Source: Opitutus sp. GAS368 (GTDB lineage Bacteria; Verrucomicrobiota; Verrucomicrobiia; Opitutales; Opitutaceae). Taken from it: DNA of 11,927 bases. The DNA is taken from contig CAMATV010000059.1 of assembly GCA_945861235.1 (NCBI GenBank), forward strand, positions 1 through 11,927, given 5' to 3'. The translations under genes and the position numbers were made by a program. The notes below the pieces were generated by a model. That model made no database searches. It was not told where the DNA came from and was given only the letters and a program-made list of their open reading frames with translations. Positions 1-7,455 of the stretch are shown piece by piece. Position 1 is the stretch's first letter. Each line of letters begins with the position of its first letter.

Positions 1-1
1 T

Positions 2-955
2 TGCCGTGTGGCACGCGATCGCGGCATCGCCGTTGTCAGTCTCCGGCATCTCGTGGACAAGCCGAGCCTGCCCACACTCATGCCCGATCAGCAGATGATC
101 GCAAACCGGGTGGCCGAACATTTCCTAGAACGGGGCCTGCGCAATTTCGTCTACGTGGGCGTCCCGGGCAGCAAGGGCTGGGACCGGCTGAGGAGGGAAG
201 CCTTCCTCCATGCGATTTACGAGCGCGGATGCAGAAATGTCGCCATCCGGCCGATGCTCACCGAGCCCGGGCTTGGTTGGGAGCAGGCGGAGGAGCAGAT
301 CGCGGGCTGGGTGCGTACGCTGCCGACGCCGATCGGGATCATGGTCGCGCATGACACCCAGGGCATCCTAATTCTGGATGCGTGCCGCCGCGCCGGAGTG
401 CACGTGCCGGACGATGTCGCGGTGGTCAGCGTGGACAACGACCCCGTGCTCTGCGAAGTCGCGTCACCGCCGCTTTCCAGCCTCGACCAAAACGTGCAAA
501 AACTCGGTTTCGAGGCGGCCGCCATGCTCACGCGCATGATGGGCGGGGAGAAAATCGCGAACGGGAATTACTTTATCGAGCCTGGCCAGGTGGTGGTGCG
601 TCAGTCCTCGGACGTGGTCGCGGTGCCGGATGCGCGCGTGGCCAAGGCGATTCGCTTCGTGCGGGAAAACGCGTGCCGGGGCCTGAACGTTACGGAAGTC
701 GCGCGCGCCGCCGGCATGTCGCGCCGGGCCTTGGAAAAGAAATTCGCCCACCTGGTCGGTCGCAGCCCATTGGAGGAGATTCAGGAAATCCGGTTTCGTC
801 GCGTCCGGCAGCTCCTGCTCGAAACGGACTATGTGCTGCCGCAGATCGCGGAGCTGGCCGGCTTCGAATATCAGGAATACATGGTGCGATTCTTCAAAAA
901 GCGCACCGGACTTTCCCCGGGGCAGTATCGCCGGAAGAAGCGATTCGACGCCTGA
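2..955 (+). CDS. XylR-type transcriptional regulator (sugar-binding domain plus AraC HTH), 5' truncated by window edge
   Basis: This is a sugar-responsive DNA-binding activator or repressor of the XylR type. The reading frame is open from base 2, and the first visible residues already lie inside the LacI/PBP1-like ligand domain. By comparison with E. coli XylR (about 390 aa) roughly 75 N-terminal residues lie off the window, so the GTG at 8 is unlikely to be the start. The ligand domain covers about the first 205 of 317 visible residues, with a typical VPDDVAVVSVDND stretch near residue 135-147. A two-helix-turn-helix AraC domain follows (about 212-312), including GLNVTEVARAAGMSRR and IAELAGFEYQEY and ending near GLSPGQYRR. 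The gene converges on the nine-gene catabolic operon and is its most likely local regulator. The inducer cannot be read from the sequence. Confidence in the family is high. Confidence 0.9.
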   Translation, partial: CRVARDRGIAVVSLRHLVDKPSLPTLMPDQQMIANRVAEHFLERGLRNFVYVGVPGSKGWDRLRREAFLHAIYERGCRNVAIRPMLTEPGLGWEQAEEQIAGWVRTLPTPIGIMVAHDTQGILILDACRRAGVHVPDDVAVVSVDNDPVLCEVASPPLSSLDQNVQKLGFEAAAMLTRMMGGEKIANGNYFIEPGQVVVRQSSDVVAVPDARVAKAIRFVRENACRGLNVTEVARAAGMSRRALEKKFAHLVGRSPLEEIQEIRFRRVRQLLLETDYVLPQIAELAGFEYQEYMVRFFKKRTGLSPGQYRRKKRFDA

Positions 956-963
956 AACGCCAA

Positions 964-998
964 CGTGGCGCGCGGATCGGAATCATCTCCGCGCCACG
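964..998. terminator. GC-rich hairpin between convergent genes, candidate bidirectional terminator
   Basis: A perfect 9-bp inverted repeat (CGTGGCGCG at 964-972 and CGCGCCACG at 990-998) encloses a 17-nt loop. It lies in the 50-nt gap between the stop of the regulator (955) and the stop of the last operon gene (1006). No T tract follows on either strand, so it is not a canonical intrinsic terminator, but its place between two convergent stops fits transcript ending or 3'-end protection in both directions. Confidence 0.5.
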
Positions 999-1005
999 GC
1001 GCCAT

Positions 1006-1536
1006 TCAGCGGATGAACTGATCGACGAAGCCGCCCCCGAGGCCGTTGCTTTCATAATGCCGGCGGCATTTCGCGATGCGGGTGAACACATCGTCGTAGC
1101 CCGTCGTGTTGCCATCGGGATCGACGTAGATCATCGCGCCGTTGACCTGAAAGAGCGTGATCATCTCCGCCACGCCGGGATCGACGACGAGCGTGTGGGT
1201 CTCGCCGGGCGCTTCGTAAACGTAGGAGCCTTCGGTGGCCTTCCAGTTGTGCTCCAGATAGCGCCAACTCCCCTTGATCACGTAGCCGTGCACGGGCTGC
1301 GGGTGGCGGTGACGCGACAGCACCCCCGCGCTCTGCACTTTCAACAGATTCACCCAATAGCCCCGCGACGCGCACAGGCACAAGGGACGAAACCACGCCT
1401 TCTCGCCCACGGGCACCCACACGCGATCGTCCTCGGGAATGACATCCTTGATGACAATCTCCGGCGGCGACTCGGGCGGCTGGGGGTGCCGGTAGGGAAT
1501 CCAATTCGGGTCGTTTGAGGGTGAAGGCTGGTTCAT
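1006..1536 (-). CDS. Cupin, 2,4'-dihydroxyacetophenone dioxygenase-like
   Basis: A 176-aa cytosolic single-domain cupin. The first cupin motif is RHRHPQPVHGYVIKG (residues 75-89, H76 and H78) and the second is APGETH (109-114, H114), giving a plausible three-histidine iron site. A His occupies the place of the usual motif-1 Glu. The pattern resembles the 2,4'-dihydroxyacetophenone dioxygenase/acetylacetone dioxygenase group, non-haem iron enzymes that cleave a C-C bond next to a carbonyl. In this context the substrate is more likely a keto or diketo sugar or cyclitol than an aromatic ketone; that is inference. The start is ATG 1536, since the upstream extension of the frame runs into the neighbouring SDR gene. 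GGAA lies 8 nt upstream. It is the last gene of the operon, 50 nt after the SDR. A non-catalytic or isomerase role is also possible for a cupin. Confidence 0.8.
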   Translation of the reverse strand: MNQPSPSNDPNWIPYRHPQPPESPPEIVIKDVIPEDDRVWVPVGEKAWFRPLCLCASRGYWVNLLKVQSAGVLSRHRHPQPVHGYVIKGSWRYLEHNWKATEGSYVYEAPGETHTLVVDPGVAEMITLFQVNGAMIYVDPDGNTTGYDDVFTRIAKCRRHYESNGLGGGFVDQFIR

Positions 1537-1586
1537 GAATTCATTTCCACTTCGGTTTTTCCGTGAGCGAACGACCGGACTCCCGA

Positions 1587-2312
1587 TCAGACGGCCGAGT
1601 AGCCGCCATCGACGGGAACAATCGCGCCGGTCATGAAGCGCGCCTCGTCGGAAAGGAGAAACCGGACGACCGATCCGATTTCGTCGGGCAGGCCCCAACG
1701 CCGAAGCGGTGTCCGCCGCATGATGGGCATCGCTTGCTGCTCGTTGTCCTGCAGCGGCTGCGTCAGCGGGGTGGCGATCCAACCCGGGGCCACGGCGTTG
1801 ACGCGGATGTTTTCCTGTGCCCACGCCGCCGCGAGGCTCCTGGTCAATTGCATGACCCCGCCCTTGGACGCGGAGTAGCCCGGCACCAGCGGCGAGCCGA
1901 AAAAAGAGAGCATCGATGCGGTGTTGACGATCGCCGCGCCAGTGCGCGCGAACCGGGGCTTCGCCGAAACGCACATGCGCATCGTGCCAACCAGATTCAC
2001 CTCCAGGGTCCGCCTGAAGCCATCAATCTCAAACTCCGCACCGGCGCGCTGAATGATGCCGGCGCAGTTCACCAGCCCGTGGAGTTCGCCATCGATCGCG
2101 TGGAGCACGGCATCGACGGACGCCTGCTCGGTGACGTCGAGATGAACTGCCGTCACATTTGGGATGGGTTGAAACGACTCGATTTCCGCGGCAGAATTTG
2201 TCCCCGCGATCACACGATGTCCCGCCGCGGCGAGCGCGCGGCAAACGCCCGCGCCGATGCCGCTGGTGCCTCCGGTCACGAGGACAAGGGGATTGGTCGC
2301 CGGCAAATTCAT
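1587..2312 (-). CDS. Short-chain dehydrogenase/reductase (classical SDR)
   Basis: A 241-aa NAD(P)-dependent oxidoreductase of the classical SDR fold, acting in the cytosol on an unknown hydroxyl/keto substrate. Visible motifs are TGGTSGIG (13-20, cofactor loop), NCAG (82-85), N106, the catalytic Ser in TASML (S133), YSASK (Y146, K150) and PGWIATP (176-182). The full catalytic tetrad is therefore present. The length is normal for the family. The chosen start is ATG 2312, directly before the first beta strand. An in-frame ATG at 2330 would add six residues, and neither start has a clear ribosome site. The gene follows the hydroxyacid dehydrogenase after 91 nt, the largest gap in the operon, so it and the following cupin could form a sub-operon. 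Members of this family near sugar genes often oxidise or reduce sugar acids or lactones, but substrate assignment is not possible here. Confidence 0.9.
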   Translation of the reverse strand: MNLPATNPLVLVTGGTSGIGAGVCRALAAAGHRVIAGTNSAAEIESFQPIPNVTAVHLDVTEQASVDAVLHAIDGELHGLVNCAGIIQRAGAEFEIDGFRRTLEVNLVGTMRMCVSAKPRFARTGAAIVNTASMLSFFGSPLVPGYSASKGGVMQLTRSLAAAWAQENIRVNAVAPGWIATPLTQPLQDNEQQAMPIMRRTPLRRWGLPDEIGSVVRFLLSDEARFMTGAIVPVDGGYSAV

Positions 2313-2403
2313 GGGGAACGCACCATGCATCTGGCGCGGGACGAAAATTCGCAAGGCAGGAAGGGCGGACCACCGAACGCGCCGGCGCGGGCCGATGCGC
2401 GGA
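2313..2403. other. 91-nt gap inside the operon with a 12-nt palindrome
   Basis: This is the largest spacer in an operon whose first seven genes are 2-14 nt apart. It holds a perfect 12-nt palindrome, CGCGCCGGCGCG, at 2378-2389, 14 nt downstream of the hydroxyacid dehydrogenase stop codon. No convincing -35/-10 pair, ribosome site or small reading frame is seen. It may be an internal processing or attenuation site, or just a GC-rich spacer. Confidence 0.3.
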
Positions 2404-3354
2404 TCATGAAACCTCGCGTTCCGCGCGCGGCGCGGCCAACGCGCGCAGGAGATTGTCCACGGCGGCGTCCATTGCGCGATCCACGCTTTCCTGCGTGAAT
2501 CCGCCGACGTGGGAGGTGGCGATGACGCGGGAGTGTCTGACCAGCGTGGTGTCCTTGGGCGGCTCTTCGGCAAATACGTCGAGCCCGAGTCCCGCCACAT
2601 GCCCGCTGTCGAGCGCGCCGAGCATGGCGACGGGATCGATCAGATCGAAGCGCGCGGTGTTCACGACAAACACCCCGCGACGGCACGATGACAGGGCGTT
2701 GCGATCGAGGATGGGCCGGCCGTCGGGAGAGGGCGGGCAATGCAGGCTGAGAATTTCCGCACAGCGAAAGACCTCGTCGATCGGGACAAAGCGAAAGAAA
2801 TCCCCGGGATGGAATTTTCCTTCCGCCACGGGATCGGAGGCGAGGACGTTCATCCCCAGCGCGCCCGCGATGCCGGCGACGATTCTTCCGACGCGGCCGC
2901 ACCCGATCAGTCCGAGCGAGCGGCCCTCAAGCTCGATGCCCTGGCGGCGAGTCCATTGGTCGCGTTTCAGCGCCGCATCGGTTTGGGAAAGGTCGCGGAC
3001 GAGGGCGAAGATCAGCGCAAACGTGAGTTCGGCCACTCCCCGCGCGTTGGCCCCCTCTGCGCGCAAGATTGCGATGCCGCGCGAGGCGGCCTCGGTGGCG
3101 TCAATGCTGTCGGTGCCGGTTCCATTCCGGCTGATGGCCCGAAGTCCAGACGCGGCTGCCAGCACGCGAGCCGACACGGGCTCCACTCCCGCGAGGTAAC
3201 CCACGCAGCTTGGGAGCGCGGCGAGCAACTCGTCCTCTGTGGGCTGGCGGCCTGGCGGGCCCAAAATAATTTCGTGTCCCGCCGCGGTGAGACGGCGCAG
3301 CGACGGGTGGCCGTGTTGTGTGACCGAGCGGGGCGTGACTAAAATCCGGCCCAT
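2404..3354 (-). CDS. D-isomer-specific 2-hydroxyacid dehydrogenase (phosphoglycerate dehydrogenase-like)
   Basis: A 316-aa NAD-dependent dehydrogenase that interconverts a 2-hydroxyacid and a 2-oxoacid. The Rossmann glycine motif GCGRVG lies at 151-156. The catalytic triad is present: R235 in VNTAR, E264 in DVFAEEPP and H282 in SHVGG. It is the length of a single-domain family member without the ACT domain of SerA. The residue after the catalytic Arg is Phe (ARFDLID), where most relatives have Gly, which may reshape the substrate pocket. The start is ATG 3354, 2 nt after the stop of the cupin isomerase gene. With no ribosome site of its own it is probably translationally coupled. A sugar-acid or glyoxylate/hydroxypyruvate-type substrate would fit the operon, but that is inference. 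Confidence 0.9.
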   Translation of the reverse strand: MGRILVTPRSVTQHGHPSLRRLTAAGHEIILGPPGRQPTEDELLAALPSCVGYLAGVEPVSARVLAAASGLRAISRNGTGTDSIDATEAASRGIAILRAEGANARGVAELTFALIFALVRDLSQTDAALKRDQWTRRQGIELEGRSLGLIGCGRVGRIVAGIAGALGMNVLASDPVAEGKFHPGDFFRFVPIDEVFRCAEILSLHCPPSPDGRPILDRNALSSCRRGVFVVNTARFDLIDPVAMLGALDSGHVAGLGLDVFAEEPPKDTTLVRHSRVIATSHVGGFTQESVDRAMDAAVDNLLRALAAPRAEREVS

Positions 3355-3356
3355 GG

Positions 3357-3932
3357 CTATTCGACCACGGTGGCTCCGTTGCGACAGAAGGCCCGTCGCG
3401 GAAATCCTTCCTTCTCGATGTCGCCGTAATTGTGCCCTGCGTCTCCCGGATAAACACAAAAACTGATCAGTGGCTCGCGGCCGGTGTTGATCGAGCGGTG
3501 GCCCCAGTAGGGCGGGACATAAACCATCCGGCCGGGCTCAAAGCGCTCGTGGCGGCACTGGCCGTCGGGCGTCTTCATCATCATCAAGCCCTCGCCGCGC
3601 AGGGCCAGGTAGATTTCGCCGGTGTTGATGGCGGTGTGATAATGGCCCTTGGTCATGAACCACTCTTCGCCGACCAATCCCGGGTGGAGTTTACTGATGC
3701 AATACATCAGGTGGCCGTATTCATGCGGCACTGGCGTCTCGAAGACTTCGTAGTGCGTCGGATTGCCGGCGGCAATCAGGGCGGCCAGCGCCTCGTGGTC
3801 GCGATAGTGGCCCTTCATGTCCCCGGCGCGCCGCACGAGATGCGACTTGGGATTAAGCATGATCCCTTCGACCAGGTTAAACGAGACGGCGAAAGGCTGG
3901 ATAAACGTGGTGGCAGGTTTGATGAAATTCAT
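3357..3932 (-). CDS. Cupin-type glucose-6-phosphate isomerase
   Basis: A 191-aa cupin matching the archaeal type of phosphoglucose isomerase, which converts aldose 6-phosphates to ketose 6-phosphates using a bound metal. The family signature is clear: GEEWFMTKGHYH (88-99), then EIYLALRGEG (106-115) and YVPPYWGHRSINT (138-150). Metal ligands would be H97, H99, E106 and H145. The spacing from the first His to the Glu (9) and to the last His (48) equals that in the Pyrococcus furiosus enzyme (about 189 aa). The start is ATG 3932, 10 nt after the stop of the shikimate-dehydrogenase-like gene. Placed after an FGGY kinase, it may act on the sugar phosphate made in this pathway rather than serve general glycolysis. 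Family assignment is firm; the substrate is inferred. Confidence 0.9.
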   Translation of the reverse strand: MNFIKPATTFIQPFAVSFNLVEGIMLNPKSHLVRRAGDMKGHYRDHEALAALIAAGNPTHYEVFETPVPHEYGHLMYCISKLHPGLVGEEWFMTKGHYHTAINTGEIYLALRGEGLMMMKTPDGQCRHERFEPGRMVYVPPYWGHRSINTGREPLISFCVYPGDAGHNYGDIEKEGFPRRAFCRNGATVVE

Positions 3933-3942
3933 GGCGGACGTC

Positions 3943-4890
3943 TCAGCGGGTTTGGGCGGCGATCCTACTCAACGCGTCGAACTCGGGGCCGTGGGTCGGA
4001 ATCTCGCGGGCGAAGACGTCGGAGATGACGCGCGTCCAGCCGTGGATGAAATAAATCCACCCATCCTCGATGCGCAGGTTGCACGATTTTTCCCGGGCAC
4101 GGGCCTGATCGAGGAACACCAGATCGCCGCGGTAGTTGAATTCCCAGACGATCGCGTTGGAGGGAAACACCACCGCATCCGTGAGTGGCGAACCGGGGGC
4201 GTCTTTGCCCAGCCCGGTGGCGTTGACCACCAGCGAGCCAGAGGGGAGGCGAGCGACCAGTTCATCGGCGAGCTGCGGGACCGGCACGTGATGGCAAGAA
4301 AGCGGCACGGTGACCGGCCACTTGGCGTGCAGGGACGAAAGGTGATCGAGCCGCTGCGTGCTGCGGTTCGCGACATGGATGCGTGCGGGCCGGTTCGCGC
4401 CGTGCTCCGGCGTGGAGAGATGCCACGCGAGGGCCACGGCCGATCCGCCTGCGCCGAGAATCAGCGCCTCCGCGCCGTTGCGCCAATAGCCGGGAGGAAG
4501 AAAGGCGTCCAACGCGTATCCGACGGTCCACGGATCGGCGGCGCGGGCGTGCAGGCGACCGTGGCGTTTGTAGATGCTGCTGATTTCCCCCATCGATGCG
4601 GACAGCGGCTCAAGCTCATCGAACTGGTCGCGGCACGCAGAGCAGAGATCGATCTTGTGGGTCGTCACCAACGCCCCGAGCGAAAGCGGATCGCGCTTGA
4701 TGAAATCGACCGTTTCCCGGTAGCGCGCGGGTTCGTCGTGCAGTTTGAAATCGAAGCCGCGCAGCTCGCAGTCGCCCAAGCCGAGTTGTTTCGCCCACTC
4801 CGGAAAGATCCGGTTGATCGACGACTTTCCGGTGGTGACGCCGATGAAATACATCGTCGGCTTCGCGGCAGGTTGGAATTGAGGAGACAT
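3943..4890 (-). CDS. Shikimate dehydrogenase-like NAD(P) oxidoreductase with altered substrate pocket
   Basis: A 315-aa protein with the two-domain layout of shikimate/quinate dehydrogenase (AroE, about 272 aa). Family landmarks are the N-terminal substrate loop GKSSINRIFPEW (21-32), the catalytic Lys in VTTHK (K79), the catalytic Asp in the AAD stretch (D119), the cofactor loop GAGGSA (146-151), NRSTQR (175-180, the NADP-type NRTxxR pattern) and NATGLG (223-228). The pocket differs from AroE. The usual GAVNT is GEISS, NTD is AAD, and the C-terminal Gln of the binding site appears replaced in FIHGWT. The chemistry is therefore probably kept but the substrate is probably not shikimate. The gene sits between a sugar kinase (5-nt gap) and the cupin isomerase (10-nt gap), not with aromatic biosynthesis genes. 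It probably oxidises or reduces a cyclitol or keto sugar. ATG 4890 is the only sensible start. Confidence 0.82.
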   Translation of the reverse strand: MSPQFQPAAKPTMYFIGVTTGKSSINRIFPEWAKQLGLGDCELRGFDFKLHDEPARYRETVDFIKRDPLSLGALVTTHKIDLCSACRDQFDELEPLSASMGEISSIYKRHGRLHARAADPWTVGYALDAFLPPGYWRNGAEALILGAGGSAVALAWHLSTPEHGANRPARIHVANRSTQRLDHLSSLHAKWPVTVPLSCHHVPVPQLADELVARLPSGSLVVNATGLGKDAPGSPLTDAVVFPSNAIVWEFNYRGDLVFLDQARAREKSCNLRIEDGWIYFIHGWTRVISDVFAREIPTHGPEFDALSRIAAQTR

Positions 4891-4895
4891 AAACG

Positions 4896-6395
4896 TCACG
4901 GGGCGTCGGCCGTCCATTGGTGCAGTGCCGCCAGGAGATCGGCATAGCGGCGTGCGCGCCGTTGCGACAGATTGGCCGTCGCCGCGTTCGGCGCGAAACT
5001 GCGGCCGAACGCGATCCACTGCGGCAGCGCGGCCTTCAGGTCGGGGATGACTCCGGTGCCTAGTCCGGCCAGAAGGGCCGCGCCCATCGGGGCGCCGCCG
5101 CCCCGTTCGATGGTGACGACCCGGGCTTGCAGGCGGTCAGCCTTGAGCTGGTTCCAAGCGGCGCTCTTCTCGCCGCCACCGGTGATGCGAATTTCGCGAA
5201 CGATGAAGTCTTCCTGCAACCGGCGTGCGGCATCGCGGTAGATTGCATATTCGAGTGCGACACCCTCCAGCATCGCGCGAAACAGGGACGCTTCGGATAC
5301 ATTCCAGTGCAGGCCCACCCACGCGCCGCGCAGGTGCGGCCAAGCCGGGGAGACCCGGCCTCCGAGATGCGGCACAAAAAAGGGCAGGTCGGCGTCGCCG
5401 GAATCGTCCGCCGCGGCCGCATCCAGTTCGGCAAACGAACGCGTGTGTTTCAGGATCGCAGCGCGGAACCACTCCAGATTTTGTCCGCCGCCGTTCACAT
5501 AGGCATACGGATGCCAGAGCCCGGGGATGCCAGAGCGGCCGCATCCCAGAATGCCGCTGGCGACATCCGGCATGAAGTCGCGCGTGGTCGCCGCAAAAAC
5601 CGACGCGGTGCCCGCGACATCGACGCAGACCCCGGGCTCGGTGGCGCCGCACGCCAGAAAACTCGCCGCCGTATCCCCGCAGCCCGCGAGCACCGGCGTG
5701 CCGGAGCGGAGGCCGCACGCCGTCGCCATAGCAGGCGTCACCGCGCCGACCGCCGACTCCGAGCTGACGATACGCGGGAGCTTCGTGAGCCCTACGTCGA
5801 ATAATTGGCAGAGCTTCGCATCCCAACGTTGCGCGCGGTTGTCGGCAAACCCTGAAAAATGAAGGTAAGTGGGATCGATGAACGCCTCGTCGGCATTCAA
5901 TCCGCAAAGCCGCATCGCGACATAGGCCGCGGGCTGGACGAAGGCCGCGACCCGTCCGTAGACTTCCGGCCGTTCGTGTTTCCACCACAGGATTTTCGGG
6001 CCGTGATTGAAACTGGGGGCGTTGCCCGTCTTTTTGAGGACGGCGGACGCGTGCTGGCGCATCCGCTCGATGTAGGGCGAGCAACGGGTGTCGAGCCACG
6101 AATCATACGGCGTGACCGCGATGGCGTCGGCCCCGATGCCGATAACCCCCGCCATCTGGCCGGCGATGGCCAGGCCGGCAACCGCGGAAGGATTCGCGCC
6201 CGATTTGGCGAGGCAGTCGCGGATCGTCGCAATCACTGACGCCAGTTGATCGGCGGGCTCCTCCTCCACCGCGCCGGGTGCGGGGTACCTGGGCTGCGAG
6301 CGGACAAACGATTCGGCCAGACACGCGCCGTCGGCCGCGTGCAGGACGGCCTTAGTTCCCTGCGTGCCGAGATCGACTCCAAGAAGCAAACGCAC
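4896..6395 (-). CDS. FGGY-family carbohydrate kinase (xylulokinase-like)
   Basis: A 499-aa ATP-dependent sugar kinase of the FGGY family, cytosolic. The N-terminal phosphate loop is GVDLGTQGTKAVL (6-18), the catalytic Asp is D241 in GCGDTAASF, and the C-terminal ATP/adenine segment is RITGGGEKSAAWNQ (403-416). The length is normal (about 480-520 aa). The xylulokinase MHGQ motif is replaced by IAGQMAG (77-83), so D-xylulose is not assured and another ketose, polyol or cyclic sugar is possible. The start is GTG 6395, 14 nt after the MDR dehydrogenase stop. The gene lies downstream of a fucose-isomerase-like gene, a common isomerase-kinase pairing for ketose catabolism. The family is certain; the substrate is not. 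Confidence 0.92.
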   Translation of the reverse strand: MRLLLGVDLGTQGTKAVLHAADGACLAESFVRSQPRYPAPGAVEEEPADQLASVIATIRDCLAKSGANPSAVAGLAIAGQMAGVIGIGADAIAVTPYDSWLDTRCSPYIERMRQHASAVLKKTGNAPSFNHGPKILWWKHERPEVYGRVAAFVQPAAYVAMRLCGLNADEAFIDPTYLHFSGFADNRAQRWDAKLCQLFDVGLTKLPRIVSSESAVGAVTPAMATACGLRSGTPVLAGCGDTAASFLACGATEPGVCVDVAGTASVFAATTRDFMPDVASGILGCGRSGIPGLWHPYAYVNGGGQNLEWFRAAILKHTRSFAELDAAAADDSGDADLPFFVPHLGGRVSPAWPHLRGAWVGLHWNVSEASLFRAMLEGVALEYAIYRDAARRLQEDFIVREIRITGGGEKSAAWNQLKADRLQARVVTIERGGGAPMGAALLAGLGTGVIPDLKAALPQWIAFGRSFAPNAATANLSQRRARRYADLLAALHQWTADAP

Positions 6396-6409
6396 GGTTA
6401 AAACGTCGT

Positions 6410-7453
6410 TCAGACCTCGAAAGCGATCCGGGTCTTCAGGCCGCGCGTGGCCATCGCCTGGGTGATCGCCGCCTTCGCCTCCGCGATGGAATGCGTCGAG
6501 GTTATCAGGTTCTCAACTTCGATCACCCCGCTGCTGATCAGGTCGAGCGTCTTCTGGAAATGCCGCAGGCTCTGCCGCGTCGTCCCGGTGACGAGCAGTT
6601 GTCTGTAGTGAATGATGTTGGTGTCGAGCGGCACCACTGACGCGCCCTTGGGCAGTCCGCCGAAGAAGATCACGCGGCCGTTGATCGCCGCGAGCTCGAT
6701 GGCGCGGGTCTGCATCGTCGCGACGGGGCAGGCGGTGATGATGACATCCGCACCCTGGCCGCCGGTGAGTTTCTCCAGCTCGGCCCCGGGATCGCCCACG
6801 ATAGTGATGAAGCTCGCGTCAAGCTGGCGTGCGATCGCGAGCCGCTCGGGATTCACGTCGTTCACGATCACTTTTCCCGCGCCGGCCATCTTGGAAATCT
6901 TGGCGTGCATGAGACCGATCGGTCCCGCGCCGATGATGAGCACGGTGTCACCGGGGCCGGTGCGCGCCTTTTCGTAGGCGTTGTAAACACAGGCCAGCGG
7001 CTCGACCAGCGCGGCGGCGGCGAAGCTGACGTGATCGGCAATCGGGAAAACATTTCCTTGCAGCACGGCGTCGCGTGGGATGCGCACGAACTCAGCGAAG
7101 GCCCCGTGCTCGTGGATGCCCAGCGCGCGATAGCCGGTATCGAGATGGCCGTCGCCCGAGACAACGAGCCGGCTCGAGACGGGATTGTAGTTGGGCGCGA
7201 TGCACACGCGCTGACCGGGCCGAAACGAACGCACGCCCGCACCGACCTCGGCGATGACGCCCGCCATTTCGTGCCCGATAACGAGGGGTTTCTCCGGCGT
7301 CGCATACGGATGGCCGTGCTTGAGCATGCGAATGTCGGTGCCGCAGATCGAGGCGCTCGCGGTTTGCAGCAGGATTTCCCCCTCACCGATCTCGGGGCGG
7401 GAAATATCCTGCACGCGGATGTCGTCTTTGGCGAAGAGGAGGGCGGCTTTCAT
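6410..7453 (-). CDS. Zinc-type alcohol/polyol dehydrogenase (MDR superfamily)
   Basis: A 347-aa medium-chain dehydrogenase related to sorbitol and threonine dehydrogenases. The catalytic zinc ligands C38 (SICGTD), H61/E62 (GHEMAG) and E151 (VEPLACV) are present, as is the nucleotide loop GAGPIG (175-180). The lobe that normally carries four structural-zinc cysteines (about 85-115) has none after C84, so the structural zinc is lost, as in some sorbitol dehydrogenases. The chosen start is ATG 7453, 2 nt after the upstream stop. A TTG at 7459 overlapping that stop would add two residues. As second dehydrogenase after a Gfo/Idh/MocA enzyme it may carry out a second oxidation of the same substrate. 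The same order of activities starts the Thermotoga inositol pathway (from memory of that work). Confidence 0.92.
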   Translation of the reverse strand: MKAALLFAKDDIRVQDISRPEIGEGEILLQTASASICGTDIRMLKHGHPYATPEKPLVIGHEMAGVIAEVGAGVRSFRPGQRVCIAPNYNPVSSRLVVSGDGHLDTGYRALGIHEHGAFAEFVRIPRDAVLQGNVFPIADHVSFAAAALVEPLACVYNAYEKARTGPGDTVLIIGAGPIGLMHAKISKMAGAGKVIVNDVNPERLAIARQLDASFITIVGDPGAELEKLTGGQGADVIITACPVATMQTRAIELAAINGRVIFFGGLPKGASVVPLDTNIIHYRQLLVTGTTRQSLRHFQKTLDLISSGVIEVENLITSTHSIAEAKAAITQAMATRGLKTRIAFEV

Positions 7454-7455
7454 TT

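Noticed and set aside
382..1518. + strand open frame spanning the regulator end and the cupin gene
   Set aside because: It crosses two convergent genes with good family matches, and its Arg-rich translation has no coherent domain.
3817..4947. + strand open frame of about 376 codons opposite the shikimate-dehydrogenase-like gene
   Set aside because: It is antisense to a recognisable enzyme with intact motifs, and its translation resembles no family.
4896..6395. Calling the FGGY kinase a xylulokinase (xylB)
   Set aside because: The MHGQ substrate motif of xylulokinase is replaced by IAGQMAG, so only the family is supported.
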